This document shows, piece after piece, positions 21,342 to 30,619 of a stretch of 64,000 bases of DNA; the first letter of the stretch is position 1; the number at the start of each line of letters is the position of its first letter. Made by a program: the position numbers and the translations under genes. The stretch comes from Luteimonas fraxinea (lineage in GTDB: Bacteria; Pseudomonadota; Gammaproteobacteria; Xanthomonadales; Xanthomonadaceae), in the NCBI RefSeq assembly GCF_021233355.1, contig NZ_CP089507.1, forward strand, positions 2,419,001-2,483,000, read 5' to 3'. Below the pieces are notes generated by a model. That model was not told where the DNA came from. It saw only the letters and a program-made list of their open reading frames with translations, and did not search any database.

Positions 21342-21884
21342 ATGGACTTGAGACCCTATCGGAACACCGCCCCGCGCCTCGGTGCACGCGTCTATGTGGA
21401 CCCTGCAGCAACGGTGATCGGCGATGTCGTGCTCGGCGACGACGTGTCGGTGTGGCCGGCGACGGTGATCCGTGGCGACGTGAACCACGTGCACATCGGC
21501 GCGCGCACCAGCGTGCAGGACGGCACCGTGATCCACGTCAGCCACGCCGGCCCGCATGCCAAGCGCGGCGGCTTCCCGACCCTGATCGGCAGCGACGTCA
21601 CCATCGGCCACAAGGCGGTGATCCACGCCTGCACGATCGAGGACGCGGCGCTGATCGGCATGGGCGCGCTGGTGCTCGACGGCGCGGTGGTGAAGAAGCA
21701 CGCGTTCGTGGCCGCAGGTGCGGTGGTGTCACCGGGCAAGGTGGTCGGCGAAGGCGAGCTGTGGGTCGGCAATCCGGCGCGCTGCGTGCGCAAGCTCGAC
21801 GATGCGCAGATCGAAGGCCTGTACTACAGCGCCGCGCATTACGTGCGTCTCAAGGACGAATATCTCGCCGCGCTGGCGGGCTGA
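21342..21884 (+). CDS. Gamma-carbonic-anhydrase family protein (YrdA-like)
   Basis: 180 residues of left-handed beta-helix hexapeptide repeats (VIGDVVLGDDVSVWPATVIRG pattern) ending in a C-terminal helix. The zinc ligands of gamma carbonic anhydrases are present: His65 (VIHVSH), His90 and His95 (GHKAVIHAC). Many YrdA/PaaY members are weak or inactive hydratases. Divergent from the aldehyde dehydrogenase and upstream of the RDD-MoxR run by 81 bp. Confidence 0.92.
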   Translation: MDLRPYRNTAPRLGARVYVDPAATVIGDVVLGDDVSVWPATVIRGDVNHVHIGARTSVQDGTVIHVSHAGPHAKRGGFPTLIGSDVTIGHKAVIHACTIEDAALIGMGALVLDGAVVKKHAFVAAGAVVSPGKVVGEGELWVGNPARCVRKLDDAQIEGLYYSAAHYVRLKDEYLAALAG

Positions 21885-21965
21885 GCAGCGCAGGGGCAGG
21901 GCACGACGCATGACGCACAGGGACGACGCGCATTCGCGCATGACCGCACGGAGCCGCGGCGCCTG

Positions 21966-22649
21966 ATGCTCGATACGGTCCGCGAGGTCCACACGCCCGA
22001 GGGCGTCGCGTTGCGCCTGCCGGCCGCCGGCCCGGTGCCGCGTGCGGTGGCGTGGCTGATCGACCTGGCGATCCGCGGCGCGCTGCTGATGGCGATCTCG
22101 ATCGTGCTCGGCATGCTCGGCAAGTTCGGCTCGGGCCTCTACATGATCGTGCTGTTCGTCGTGTTCTGGGGCTATCCGGTGGTCTTCGAAGCGCTGTACG
22201 GCGGGCAGACGCCGGGCAAGCGCGCACTGAGCCTGCGCGTGGTCTCGGCCGACGGCGCGCCGATCGGCTGGATGGCGAGTTTCGTGCGCAATCTGATGCG
22301 CACCGTCGACATGCTGCCCTTCGGCTACGGCGCGGGTCTGGTCGCGAGCCTCGCCGATCCCTGGAGCCGGCGGCTCGGCGACATGGTCGCCGGCACGCTG
22401 GTGATCCATGCGCCACGCGAGCGCACGCGCATCGACGCGTTGCAGATCGCGCCGCAGGCACCGGCCGCGCCGTTGCAGGCGCACGAGCAGATCGCGGTGA
22501 TCGCATTCGCCGAACGCGCGCACGCGTTGACCGGCGAACGCCAGCAGGAGCTGGCCGACATCGCCACACCGGTCACCGGTGCACGCGGCGAAACCGGCGT
22601 GCTGCGATTGCTGGGCGTGGCCAACTGGTTGCTGGGGCGACGCGCATGA
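21966..22649 (+). CDS. RDD-family membrane protein
   Basis: 227 residues. The RDD domain is visible: PRAVAWLIDLAIRGALLMA with the defining Arg and Asp residues in TM1, TM2 around YMIVLFVVFWGYPVVFEALYGG, and TPGKRALSLRVVSADG before TM3. A soluble tail of about 90 residues follows. GGAG stands ten bases before the ATG. Its stop overlaps the next ATG by 4 bp, opening a six-gene coupled run (RDD, SpoIIM, DUF4129, DUF4350, MoxR, DUF58) that is common in Xanthomonadaceae. Role unknown; some RDD proteins are ion antiporters. Confidence 0.9.
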   Translation: MLDTVREVHTPEGVALRLPAAGPVPRAVAWLIDLAIRGALLMAISIVLGMLGKFGSGLYMIVLFVVFWGYPVVFEALYGGQTPGKRALSLRVVSADGAPIGWMASFVRNLMRTVDMLPFGYGAGLVASLADPWSRRLGDMVAGTLVIHAPRERTRIDALQIAPQAPAAPLQAHEQIAVIAFAERAHALTGERQQELADIATPVTGARGETGVLRLLGVANWLLGRRA

Positions 22650-23647
22650 GGCAGGACGCGTTCGTCGCCCGGCACGAGCCCGAGTGGGATGCGTTCGAGC
22701 GCTGGCTCGATGCGCGCGAAGGCAGTCCGCGACGCGCGCGTGCGACGCGTCGCGACTGGGACGGACTGGTCGACGAGGACGTGCCCTCGCGCTATCGCCG
22801 TCTGTGCCAGCAGCAGGCACTCGCCCGCCGGCGCGGCTACAGCCCGCAGGTCACTGCGCGGCTGCAGGCGCTGATGCAGCGCGGCCACAACGTGCTCTAT
22901 CGCCCGCCACCGCCGCCGTGGCGACGCGCGCTGCGCTTCCTGCTCGCCGATTTCCCGCGGCTGGTGCGCGCGCAGCGCGGCTGCCTGTGGGCCGCGCTGG
23001 TGCTGTTCGCGGTGCCGCTGGTGCTGATGTTCGTGCTGATCCAGCAGTGGCCGGAACTCGCCTACGGGGTGATGTCCCCCGAGCAGCTGGCGCAGATGGA
23101 GGGCATGTACGACCCGGCGCGCGCGGCCGAGCGCTTCGCGCGCGAGAGCCAGAGCGACATGGAGATGTTCGGCTACTACATCTGGAACAACGTCAGCATC
23201 GGTTTCCGCACCTTCGCCAGCGGTCTGCTCGCCGGCGTCGGCACGATCTTCGTGCTGATCTTCAACGGCATTTTCATCGGCACGGTCGCCGGACATCTGC
23301 AGGCGATCGGCCACGGCGGTCCGTTCTGGCGCTTCGTCGTCGGCCATTCGGCGCCGGAACTCACCGCGATCGTCATCGCCGGTGCCGGTGGCCTGCGGCT
23401 CGGACTCGCGCTGGTCGCGCCGGGCCAGCTGCGCCGCGTCGATGCGCTGGTGCAGGCGGGACGCGACGGTGGCCGGCTGTGTCTCGGCATTCTCTTCATG
23501 CTGGTGTTCGCGGCGTTCGTCGAAGCGTTCTGGTCGTCGACCGGGGCGATTCCCGATCCGATCAAGTTCGGTGTGGGCGGTGGCCTGTGGCTGCTGACCG
23601 GGCTGTGGCTGTGGCGCGGCGGACGCGGGGTGGCCGATGCGCGTTGA
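22646..23647 (+). CDS. SpoIIM-family (stage II sporulation M-like) membrane protein
   Basis: 333 residues. A soluble Arg-rich N-terminus (1-100) precedes about five membrane helices: CLWAALVLFAVPLVLMFVLI, FASGLLAGVGTIFVLIFNGIF, FVVGHSAPELTAIVIAGAGGL, and two near the end. The motif NNVSIGFRTFASG and GHSAPEL are family hallmarks. No sporulation is implied: this paralogue group travels with MoxR/DUF58 operons. Its ATG overlaps the RDD stop by 4 bp. Confidence 0.88.
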   Translation: MRQDAFVARHEPEWDAFERWLDAREGSPRRARATRRDWDGLVDEDVPSRYRRLCQQQALARRRGYSPQVTARLQALMQRGHNVLYRPPPPPWRRALRFLLADFPRLVRAQRGCLWAALVLFAVPLVLMFVLIQQWPELAYGVMSPEQLAQMEGMYDPARAAERFARESQSDMEMFGYYIWNNVSIGFRTFASGLLAGVGTIFVLIFNGIFIGTVAGHLQAIGHGGPFWRFVVGHSAPELTAIVIAGAGGLRLGLALVAPGQLRRVDALVQAGRDGGRLCLGILFMLVFAAFVEAFWSSTGAIPDPIKFGVGGGLWLLTGLWLWRGGRGVADAR

Positions 23648-25250
23648 GACCGTGCAGGTGGAGCTGCGACCGCGCACCGCCTGGGAAGCGATGGAGCTCG
23701 GCAACGCGCTGGTGCGCCGCCACGCGCTCGCGATCTGGGGCCCGTCGCTGCTGCTCGGGCTGCCGGTGTTCGTGGTGCTCAACGCACTGGGCTGGGCGAT
23801 CGACCAGTTGTGGCTGTCCGCGCTGCTGCTGTGGTGGCTCAAGCCGGTGTTCGATCGCGTGCCGCTGTTCGTGCTGTCGCGCGCGGTGTTCGGCGCGGCG
23901 CCGGGCATGCGCGCGACACTCGATGCGCAATGGCGCTGGGGCTGGCGGCCGCTGATCGGGCATCTAACGTGGCGCCGGTTCAGTCCCTGGCGCGCGGCGA
24001 CGCTGCCAGTGGATCTGCTCGAAGGTCTGTCCGGCGCGCCGCTCGCGCAGCGGCGACGTCTGCTCGCCGACGGCATCGGCGGACACGCGCTGCTGCTGAC
24101 CGTGATCTGCCAGTTGTTCGTGGCCGCGTTGCTGCTGTCGCTGACGACGCTGGTGCTGATGTTCGTGCCGACCGAACTGCTGTCCGAATCGGCACGCGCG
24201 ATGTGGGCGCTGATCTCCGAACAGCCGCCGCGCTGGGTGCAGGTGCTCGGCAATCTCGCGTTCTGGATGGCGATCGGGCTGGTCGAGCCGTTCTACATCG
24301 GCGCCGGCTTCGGCCTGTATCTCAACCGTCGCACGCAGCTGGAAGCCTGGGACTTGGAGATCGCGTTCCGGCGTCTGCGCGCGCGCCTGGCGCCTGCGGC
24401 GACGCTGGTGGTCGGCCTGCTGCTCGCCGGCCTGATGCTGGCGCCGGTGTCGGGGCATGCGCAGGACCCGGCGACCGCCGGCGACGACGGCACGCGCGAG
24501 ATCAATCCGACCAAAACCTGGCGGCCTGGCGAACGCAAGCAGGACGTCGCGCAGGACGATGCGGCGCAGACGCCGACGCTCCCGCAGGTCTTCGGACGCC
24601 TCAAGGACGGCGCAGCGTTCCAGCGCGCGATCGAACGTGCCTATGCCGATCCGTTGCTCGACAACAAGCGCGAGGTCATGCGTTGGCAGCGCAAGGACGC
24701 CGACGACGAGAAAGAAGACGAGAAAAGCCGACCGACGCCGAACACCGGCCTATTGGCCGCGATCGGACAGGTCTTCGCGCTGATCGCCGAATACGGCCTG
24801 TGGCTGGTGCTCGCGATCGTCGTCGGCGTGCTCGCCTGGACCGCGCGCCGCTGGTGGCCGTGGATGCGCGGCACGCTGGGGCCCGTGCGCGAGCCGAGCG
24901 AAATCGTGGTCGAAGCCGCGCCACCACCGCCGGAAGCATTGCCCGCGGATCTGGTCTCCGAAGTGCGCCGGCTGTGGGCCGAGGGCCGGCATCGTCGCGC
25001 GCTGGCGCTGCTGTATCGCGGCGGCGTCGAGGCGATGGTCGCGCGCGCCGGCGTGACCCTGGTGCCGGGCGCGACCGAGGCGCAGGTCCTGCGCGCGTCG
25101 CGACGCTTGCCCGATGCCGAAGACCGCGATGCGTTCGCCGAAATGGTGCGCGTCTGGCAGCGCGCCGCCTACGGCCAGCGGCTGCCGGATGATGCCGGCC
25201 TCGACGCGTTGCTGACGCGTCTGGTGCCGCGTTTCGGATGGTTCGCCTGA
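23637..25250 (+). CDS. DUF4129-type membrane protein of the MoxR operon
   Basis: 537 residues: four or more N-terminal helices (for example WGPSLLLGLPVFVVLNALGW and LLTVICQLFVAALLLSLTTL), a long periplasmic stretch with Asp/Glu/Lys-rich DDEKEDEKSRP, a further TM (LWLVLAIVVGVLAWTARR) and a C-terminal cytosolic DUF4129-like part with RRLWAEGRHRRALALLYRG and RVWQRAAYGQRLP. DUF4129 is typical of MoxR/DUF58 loci and of transglutaminase-like proteins. ATG at 23637 overlaps the previous gene by 11 bp. Function unknown. Confidence 0.82.
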   Translation: MRVETVQVELRPRTAWEAMELGNALVRRHALAIWGPSLLLGLPVFVVLNALGWAIDQLWLSALLLWWLKPVFDRVPLFVLSRAVFGAAPGMRATLDAQWRWGWRPLIGHLTWRRFSPWRAATLPVDLLEGLSGAPLAQRRRLLADGIGGHALLLTVICQLFVAALLLSLTTLVLMFVPTELLSESARAMWALISEQPPRWVQVLGNLAFWMAIGLVEPFYIGAGFGLYLNRRTQLEAWDLEIAFRRLRARLAPAATLVVGLLLAGLMLAPVSGHAQDPATAGDDGTREINPTKTWRPGERKQDVAQDDAAQTPTLPQVFGRLKDGAAFQRAIERAYADPLLDNKREVMRWQRKDADDEKEDEKSRPTPNTGLLAAIGQVFALIAEYGLWLVLAIVVGVLAWTARRWWPWMRGTLGPVREPSEIVVEAAPPPPEALPADLVSEVRRLWAEGRHRRALALLYRGGVEAMVARAGVTLVPGATEAQVLRASRRLPDAEDRDAFAEMVRVWQRAAYGQRLPDDAGLDALLTRLVPRFGWFA

Positions 25251-26374
25251 TGCGCTGGCCTACCCGCATCGCACTCGCCGCACTCGGTGCGTTGATCATC
25301 GCGCTCGGCGTCGCGTGGTTCCTGCACACGCACGAGCGCGTGGCCGACACCGTCGATGTGCCGCCGCGTGGCGAGGCCGTCTACAACCCGCTGTACGCAT
25401 TGCGCGAAACACTGCGCGCCGATGGCGTGGAGGCGCGTTCGCGCCAGCGTCTGCAACTCTCCAGCGTGCCGCTTGGACCGCGCGACACCGTGCTGCTCTA
25501 CAGCGAACCGCGCACGCTGCTGCCGTCGGAAGTCGAAGCGCTGCTCGGCTGGGTCGACGGCGGCGGCCATCTGCTGGTGCGCACGCCGTTGCCGCGCCGC
25601 CGCGCGGATGCCGCGCGTCCCTGGGATCTGCTCGAACGCCTCGGCGTGCACACCGTCGACGGCCGCACGCACTGCGAACCGCTGCTGGTGACCGGGCAGG
25701 GCGGCCATATCGAGTTCTGCAACGGCCGCCGGTTCCTCGTCGATGCAGAACCGCTGCTCGAATGGGGCGACAGCGGCGAGGACGGTCTGGTGTTCGCGCG
25801 ACTGGCGCATGGCGCCGGCAGAGTCGACGTGCTCGCCGACTTCGATTTCATGCGCAATGCCGATCTGCGCGAAGTGCCGCACGCGCTGCTGACCCGGCAG
25901 CTGCTGGCGCCGAACTGGGGCGCGGGCACCGTGCATCTGGTGTACGCCGCCAGCGTGCCGCCGCTGTGGTACCAGATCCTCACCCGAGGCTGGATGGCGT
26001 GGGGCCCGTTGCTGCTCGCGCTGCTCGCCTGGCTGTGGATGCGTACGCAGCGGCTCGGTTCGGTGTTGCCGGCGCCGCCGGTCGCACGGCGCGCGCTGCT
26101 CGAGCACGTCGCCGCGAGTGGCGAACATCTCGTGCGCTACGGCCGCGCGCCGCTGCTGTACGACGCGGTGCGCACGGCGTTTCTCGATCGCCTGCGCCGG
26201 CGCGACCCACTCGCCGCCGCGCTCGAAGGCGAGGCCGGCATCGAGGCCATCGCCACGCGCACCGGCGTGTCGCCACGCGATGTCCGCCATGCCTTGCAGG
26301 CGCCCCGACCCGATGATGCGACGGCGTTCCGCCAGCGCATTGCCCGACTGATCCAGATGCGAAACAACCTGTGA
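25250..26374 (+). CDS. DUF4350-type protein with GATase-like fold and one C-terminal TM
   Basis: About 374 residues. The start ATG at 25250 sits in a TGATG overlap with the previous stop; an ATG at 25238 is possible. One N-terminal TM (9-26), a DUF4350 domain in the middle (NPLYALRETLRADGVEA, LLGWVDGGGHLLVRTPLP), a second TM near 'LLLALLAWLWMRTQRLG' and a cytosolic helical tail. DUF4350 is related to glutamine-amidotransferase folds lacking the nucleophile. It is a constant partner of MoxR and DUF58. Confidence 0.82.
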   Translation: MRWPTRIALAALGALIIALGVAWFLHTHERVADTVDVPPRGEAVYNPLYALRETLRADGVEARSRQRLQLSSVPLGPRDTVLLYSEPRTLLPSEVEALLGWVDGGGHLLVRTPLPRRRADAARPWDLLERLGVHTVDGRTHCEPLLVTGQGGHIEFCNGRRFLVDAEPLLEWGDSGEDGLVFARLAHGAGRVDVLADFDFMRNADLREVPHALLTRQLLAPNWGAGTVHLVYAASVPPLWYQILTRGWMAWGPLLLALLAWLWMRTQRLGSVLPAPPVARRALLEHVAASGEHLVRYGRAPLLYDAVRTAFLDRLRRRDPLAAALEGEAGIEAIATRTGVSPRDVRHALQAPRPDDATAFRQRIARLIQMRNNL

Positions 26375-27375
26375 GCCAGACCATGACCGAACTGTCCGTG
26401 CCCCCGTCCGCACCGATCACCGGCGACGCCCTTGCCGCGCGCGTCGCCGCCGTCCGGGACGAAGTCTCCAAGGCCTTCATCGGCCAGCCCGAGGTGCTCG
26501 ACCAGATCCTGGTCGCGCTGCTCGCCGGTGGTCACGTGCTGATCGAAGGCGTGCCCGGCCTCGGCAAGACGCTGCTGGTGCGCGCGCTGTCGGCAGTGCT
26601 CGGCTGCAACTTCGCGCGCGTGCAGTTCACGCCCGACCTGATGCCCAGCGACGTCAGCGGCCACGCGGTGTGGGACACCAAGAGCGAGACCTTCGTGGTC
26701 CGTCGCGGCGCGATCTTCACCAATCTGCTGCTGGCCGACGAGATCAACCGTGCGCCGGCCAAGACCCAGTCCGCACTGCTCGAAGCGATGCAGGAACAGC
26801 AGGTCACCATCGAAGGCCACAGCTTCGAACTGCCGCCGCCGTTCATGACGCTGGCGACGCAGAATCCGGTCGAACAGGAAGGCACGTATCCGCTGCCCGA
26901 AGCACAGCTCGATCGTTTCCTGCTCAAGGTGCTGATCGACTATCCCGAACATGCCGACGAAGTCGCGATGGTGACCGCGATCAGCAGCGGCAAGGTCGCG
27001 GCCGATTTCGACCTGTCGCAACTCAAGACCGTGCTGCAGCCGGGCGAGATCGTCGCGCTGCAGCAGGGCACCGCGGCGACGGTGGTCGATGCGGCGGTGA
27101 TCGATTACGCGGTGCGCATCGCCGCGGCCACGCGCAAATGGCCGGGCATCGCACTCGGCGCCGGCCCGCGCGGCAGCCTCGCGCTGGTGCGTGCGGCACG
27201 TGCGCAGGCGGTGCTGTCGGGCCGCGATTTCGTCACGCCCGACGACATCCGCGAGATCGCCACGCCGGCGCTGCGCCATCGCATCGCGCTCGCGCCGGAG
27301 CTGCAGATCGAAGGGCAGGACGCCGACCAGGTGCTGCAGGCGCTGCTGGCGCGCGTGGAGGCGCCGCGCAAGTGA
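26371..27375 (+). CDS. MoxR-family AAA+ ATPase
   Basis: 334 residues. Starts with GTG at 26371 in a GTGA overlap with the previous stop; an ATG at 26383 (MTELSV) is also good. Walker A is GVPGLGKT (60-67), Walker B LLLADEINRAPAK, sensor 1 LATQNPVEQEGTYPLPEAQ, and the lid carries VTPDDIREIATPALRHRI. MoxR ATPases act as chaperones that mature or load metal or protein complexes, usually with VWA/DUF58 partners, here the next gene. It is likely the motor of the whole run. Confidence 0.95.
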   Translation: MSQTMTELSVPPSAPITGDALAARVAAVRDEVSKAFIGQPEVLDQILVALLAGGHVLIEGVPGLGKTLLVRALSAVLGCNFARVQFTPDLMPSDVSGHAVWDTKSETFVVRRGAIFTNLLLADEINRAPAKTQSALLEAMQEQQVTIEGHSFELPPPFMTLATQNPVEQEGTYPLPEAQLDRFLLKVLIDYPEHADEVAMVTAISSGKVAADFDLSQLKTVLQPGEIVALQQGTAATVVDAAVIDYAVRIAAATRKWPGIALGAGPRGSLALVRAARAQAVLSGRDFVTPDDIREIATPALRHRIALAPELQIEGQDADQVLQALLARVEAPRK

Positions 27376-27409
27376 GCCCGTTGCGAAGTCCGCACGTGAG
27401 CCGCTCTAC

Positions 27410-28711
27410 ATGAGGCCGACGATCGCCCTCGTCGTGCTGCTCGTCGTCTGGGGCCTGGGCGGCGTCGCCGCGTCGCTGTGGCCTGCGGCGGTGCTGCCGT
27501 GGAACGTCTTCGGTACGGCGCTGTTGCTGCTGTCGATTCTCGATCTCGTACTGCTGTTACGACGTCCGACGCCGGATGTCGTGCGCACGATGGCCGAGGC
27601 CTGGCCGATCGGCATCGCGCGGCCGGTGTCGCTGCAGGTCGAAGGCGGCCCGCAGGTCCAGCATCTCGAGGTGTTCGATCTGCACCCACCGGGCTGGCGC
27701 GTCGATGGCCTGCCGCGACGCCTGCGATTGACGCCCGGCACCGTGTCGCGCGTCGACTACACCCTGCAGCCTGACATGCGCGGCGCAGCAACGTTCGACG
27801 GCGTGCAGCTGCGGCTGCGCTCGCCGCTCGCGCTGTGGCGGCAGCGGCGCGGCGCCGGTACGCGCCACCAGGTGCGCGTGTTCCCGAACTTCGCACCGCT
27901 GACGCGCTTCGCATTGCTTAGCGCCGACCGCGCCTCACGACTGGTCGGCGCGCACATCAAGCGCCGCCGCGGCGAGGGCACCGATTTCCACCAGATGCGC
28001 GAGTACCGCGTCGGCGACAGCCTGCGCCAGATCGACTGGAAGGCGAGTTCGCGCGCCCGCAAGCTGATCTCGCGCGAGTACCAGGACGAAAAGAACCAGC
28101 AGCTCGTCGTCGTGCTCGACACCGGTCGGCGCATGCTCGCCCAGGATGGCGCGCTGTCGCATTTCGACCACGCGCTCGATGCCGCGCTGGTCGTGTCCTA
28201 TCTCGCGTTGCGCCAGGGCGACGCGGTCGGCCTGTTCGCAACCGGCGGCGAGAGTCGCTGGATGGCCCCGCAGCGCGGCATGGGCGCGGTCGACACACTG
28301 CTGCGTGTCAGTCACGACCTGCAGCCGCAAGCGGTCGCGACCGACTATCTGGCCGCTGCGACCGAACTGTCGCTGCGCCAGCGCCGTCGTGGCTTGTTGA
28401 TGCTGGTGACCAATCTGCGCGACGAGGACATCGAGGACGTGCTGGCCGCGGTACGCATGCTGCAGAAGCGGCATCTGGTGATCGTCGCGTCCCTGCGCGA
28501 ACGCGCGCTCGACGAGGTGCTGTCGACCGAGGTCCGCGACCACGACGATGCGATCCGCGCCGGCGCCACCGCCCGCTATCTCGCCCAGCGCAAGGCCGCG
28601 CACGACGCACTGCGCAACCATCGCATCGCCGTGCTCGACGTCACCGGCGAAGAGCTGCCGTCGGCGCTGGTCGAGCGCTATCTGGCGGTGAAGCGGGATG
28701 GGTTGCTGTAG
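27410..28711 (+). CDS. DUF58 protein (VWA-like MoxR partner)
   Basis: 433 residues from ATG 27410, 34 bp after moxR. Two N-terminal TM segments (5-25, 31-48), a beta-rich extracytoplasmic-type region, then the DUF58 signature GEGTDFHQMREYRVGDSLRQ, IDWKASSRARKL and ISREYQDEK, and a VWA-like fold with LVVVLDTGRRM. It is the usual substrate/partner of MoxR ATPases. Last gene of the coupled run. Confidence 0.92.
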   Translation: MRPTIALVVLLVVWGLGGVAASLWPAAVLPWNVFGTALLLLSILDLVLLLRRPTPDVVRTMAEAWPIGIARPVSLQVEGGPQVQHLEVFDLHPPGWRVDGLPRRLRLTPGTVSRVDYTLQPDMRGAATFDGVQLRLRSPLALWRQRRGAGTRHQVRVFPNFAPLTRFALLSADRASRLVGAHIKRRRGEGTDFHQMREYRVGDSLRQIDWKASSRARKLISREYQDEKNQQLVVVLDTGRRMLAQDGALSHFDHALDAALVVSYLALRQGDAVGLFATGGESRWMAPQRGMGAVDTLLRVSHDLQPQAVATDYLAAATELSLRQRRRGLLMLVTNLRDEDIEDVLAAVRMLQKRHLVIVASLRERALDEVLSTEVRDHDDAIRAGATARYLAQRKAAHDALRNHRIAVLDVTGEELPSALVERYLAVKRDGLL

Positions 28712-28875
28712 GGGCTGCCAACCCTGTCCCGTAAGCAGGGGAGGGCTCAAAGCCTGGTCCTCCTTTCACCTGCAGTGAATGGAATCCCCGCTAGAAACAA
28801 AGCGCGCGCACCGGACGCTGCGCAGGGGGAGTGGTCCGGGGTCGCGCGATGCCAGCCATCCGACGAGGCCTTGCC

Positions 28876-29454
28876 ATGCACATCCGCACCCCTGTGAATC
28901 CCTCCGCGGCACGCTTGCCGCGCATCTTCCGTGCCCTAGCCCTGCTCGGCGCAGCCGCACTGCTGTCCGCATGCGCGGCGACGGTGCAGCGACCTACGGC
29001 CGCGCCTGTCGATCCGGTCGCGATCAATGGCGATGTGCGCCAGGTCGTGCTGGTCGTCGAAGGCAGCGATACCGCTCGGGCGCAGGAGGACTGGGCGGAT
29101 TTCCGCGCCCTGTGGAACGACGCGATCCGCACGTCCGCCACCGCGGCCGGCATCCAGGGCAGCGTGCGCGACAGCCGGCCGGCGTCGCTGGACCCGCCGG
29201 GTGTGGTCGTGGCGGTGCGTGTCGACAGCTTCCGCTACGTCTCCACCGGAGCGCGCTACGGCCTCGGCGTGATGACCGGCAATGCGCACATCAAGGCCAG
29301 CGCGCAGTTCATCGAAGTGCCCGGCGGCAAGGTCGCGGCGACGCGGACCTACGACACCGCGTCGAGCGCGTGGCAGGGCATCTTCGCGCCGATGACGGTC
29401 AAGCAGGTGCAGGCGATCACCGACCAGATCGTCGCCGAAGCACGCGGCGGCTGA
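28876..29454 (+). CDS. Lipoprotein, DUF4410-like
   Basis: 192 residues from the ATG at 28876; longer in-frame starts give no better signal peptide. The signal peptide ends LLSACAAT, a lipobox with Cys about residue 33. The mature part has VVLVVEGSDTARAQEDW, VVVAVRVDSFRYVS and QFIEVPGGKVAATRTYDT, the pattern of DUF4410 lipoproteins, which model as beta-sheet modules in the outer membrane periplasmic face. Function unknown. Confidence 0.72.
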   Translation: MHIRTPVNPSAARLPRIFRALALLGAAALLSACAATVQRPTAAPVDPVAINGDVRQVVLVVEGSDTARAQEDWADFRALWNDAIRTSATAAGIQGSVRDSRPASLDPPGVVVAVRVDSFRYVSTGARYGLGVMTGNAHIKASAQFIEVPGGKVAATRTYDTASSAWQGIFAPMTVKQVQAITDQIVAEARGG

Positions 29455-29533
29455 CCGACGCCGGCCTCACGATCGACCGGCGTACAGTGCGCGTGGGCGG
29501 TTCGCCGCCCGGGCCATAGGCCGGGAGGACGCG

Positions 29534-30598
29534 ATGGGGGAGCGCGACGCAGGAGCAGGAGCCGGGCATGCCGGTGCGGGCGGCCGCGCGTCGCTGCAGC
29601 GCATCCTCGCGCGCGTCTCACGCGAGGCCCTGCAGGACGGTGCGCTCGACGGGGTGATGCAGCGGATCGTAGATGTCGTCGCCGCGGAGCTGCCGGTCGC
29701 GGTCGTCAGCATCATCCTGCTCGACGAGGCCGGCGAGGCCTTCGTGCAGGAAGTCTCGGCCGGCACGTTCGATCTGTCGCCGATGACCTGGCCGTGGCCG
29801 CTCAGCGTCGGCGCTGCAGGGCGCTGCGCACGACTGGGCGAACCGCAGCTGATCGTCGACGTCGACACCGATACCGACTACCTCGCCGGCAACTGCGAGG
29901 TGCGTTCGGAGTATCTGGTGCCGATCCGCCACCGAGCGCGCCTGCACGGCGTGCTGAATATCGAAAGTGCCGATGCCGTGTTCTTCGACGACGACATGCG
30001 TGACGCCTTCGACGCGATCGCCGACCAGATCGCGGGCGCGATCCACTTCGCGCGCATCGCCGCGGCGCTGGAAGACGCGAATGCGCGGCTGCAGCAGATG
30101 TCGATGGTGGATGGCCTGACCGGCATCGCGAACCGGCGCGCGTTCGACCAGGCGCTGGACGCGATGCTGCGGCGACTGCGTGCTGCGGGTCAGCCGATGG
30201 TGCTGTTGCTGGCCGACGCCGACTACTTCAAGGCGCTCAACGACGCGCTCGGACATCTGCACGGCGACGAATGCCTGCGCGCGATCGCGGGTGTGTGCGC
30301 GGCTGCGGCAGCAGACGCCGATGGACTGGCGGCGCGCTTCGGCGGCGAAGAATTCGCGGTGCTGCTGCCCGGCCACGACGCGGGTCTGGCATGGAGCGCT
30401 GCGGAAGCGTTGCGCGGCGGTATCGAAGCGCTGGCGCTGCCGCATCCGGCATCGTCACTGGCGCAGGTGGTGACGGTCAGTGTCGGCGGCGTGGTGTCGG
30501 GGCCGGACGACACGCGCGAAGCGAATGCGCTGATCGAAGTGGCCGATCGCGCGCTTTATGTGGCGAAAGCGTCCGGCCGCAACCGCGTGCAGATCTGA
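29534..30598 (+). CDS. GAF-GGDEF diguanylate cyclase
   Basis: 354 residues. GGGAGG precedes the ATG by five bases. A GAF domain spans about 30-175 (VVSIILLDEAGEAF, EYLVPIRHRARLHGVLNIES), then a GGDEF domain from DGLTGIANRRAF (193) with LADADYFKALNDALGH (metal Asp) and the active-site loop GGEEF (270-274). GGEEF is an active variant, so it should make cyclic di-GMP from GTP. The RxxD inhibitory site expected just before the loop is missing (DADGLAARF), which predicts no product inhibition at the I-site. Soluble; ligand of the GAF domain unknown. It matches in theme the YajQ c-di-GMP-binding protein at 63.1 kb. Confidence 0.93.
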   Translation: MGERDAGAGAGHAGAGGRASLQRILARVSREALQDGALDGVMQRIVDVVAAELPVAVVSIILLDEAGEAFVQEVSAGTFDLSPMTWPWPLSVGAAGRCARLGEPQLIVDVDTDTDYLAGNCEVRSEYLVPIRHRARLHGVLNIESADAVFFDDDMRDAFDAIADQIAGAIHFARIAAALEDANARLQQMSMVDGLTGIANRRAFDQALDAMLRRLRAAGQPMVLLLADADYFKALNDALGHLHGDECLRAIAGVCAAAAADADGLAARFGGEEFAVLLPGHDAGLAWSAAEALRGGIEALALPHPASSLAQVVTVSVGGVVSGPDDTREANALIEVADRALYVAKASGRNRVQI

Positions 30599-30619
30599 TC
30601 CGGCACGCGGCGGTAGTGC

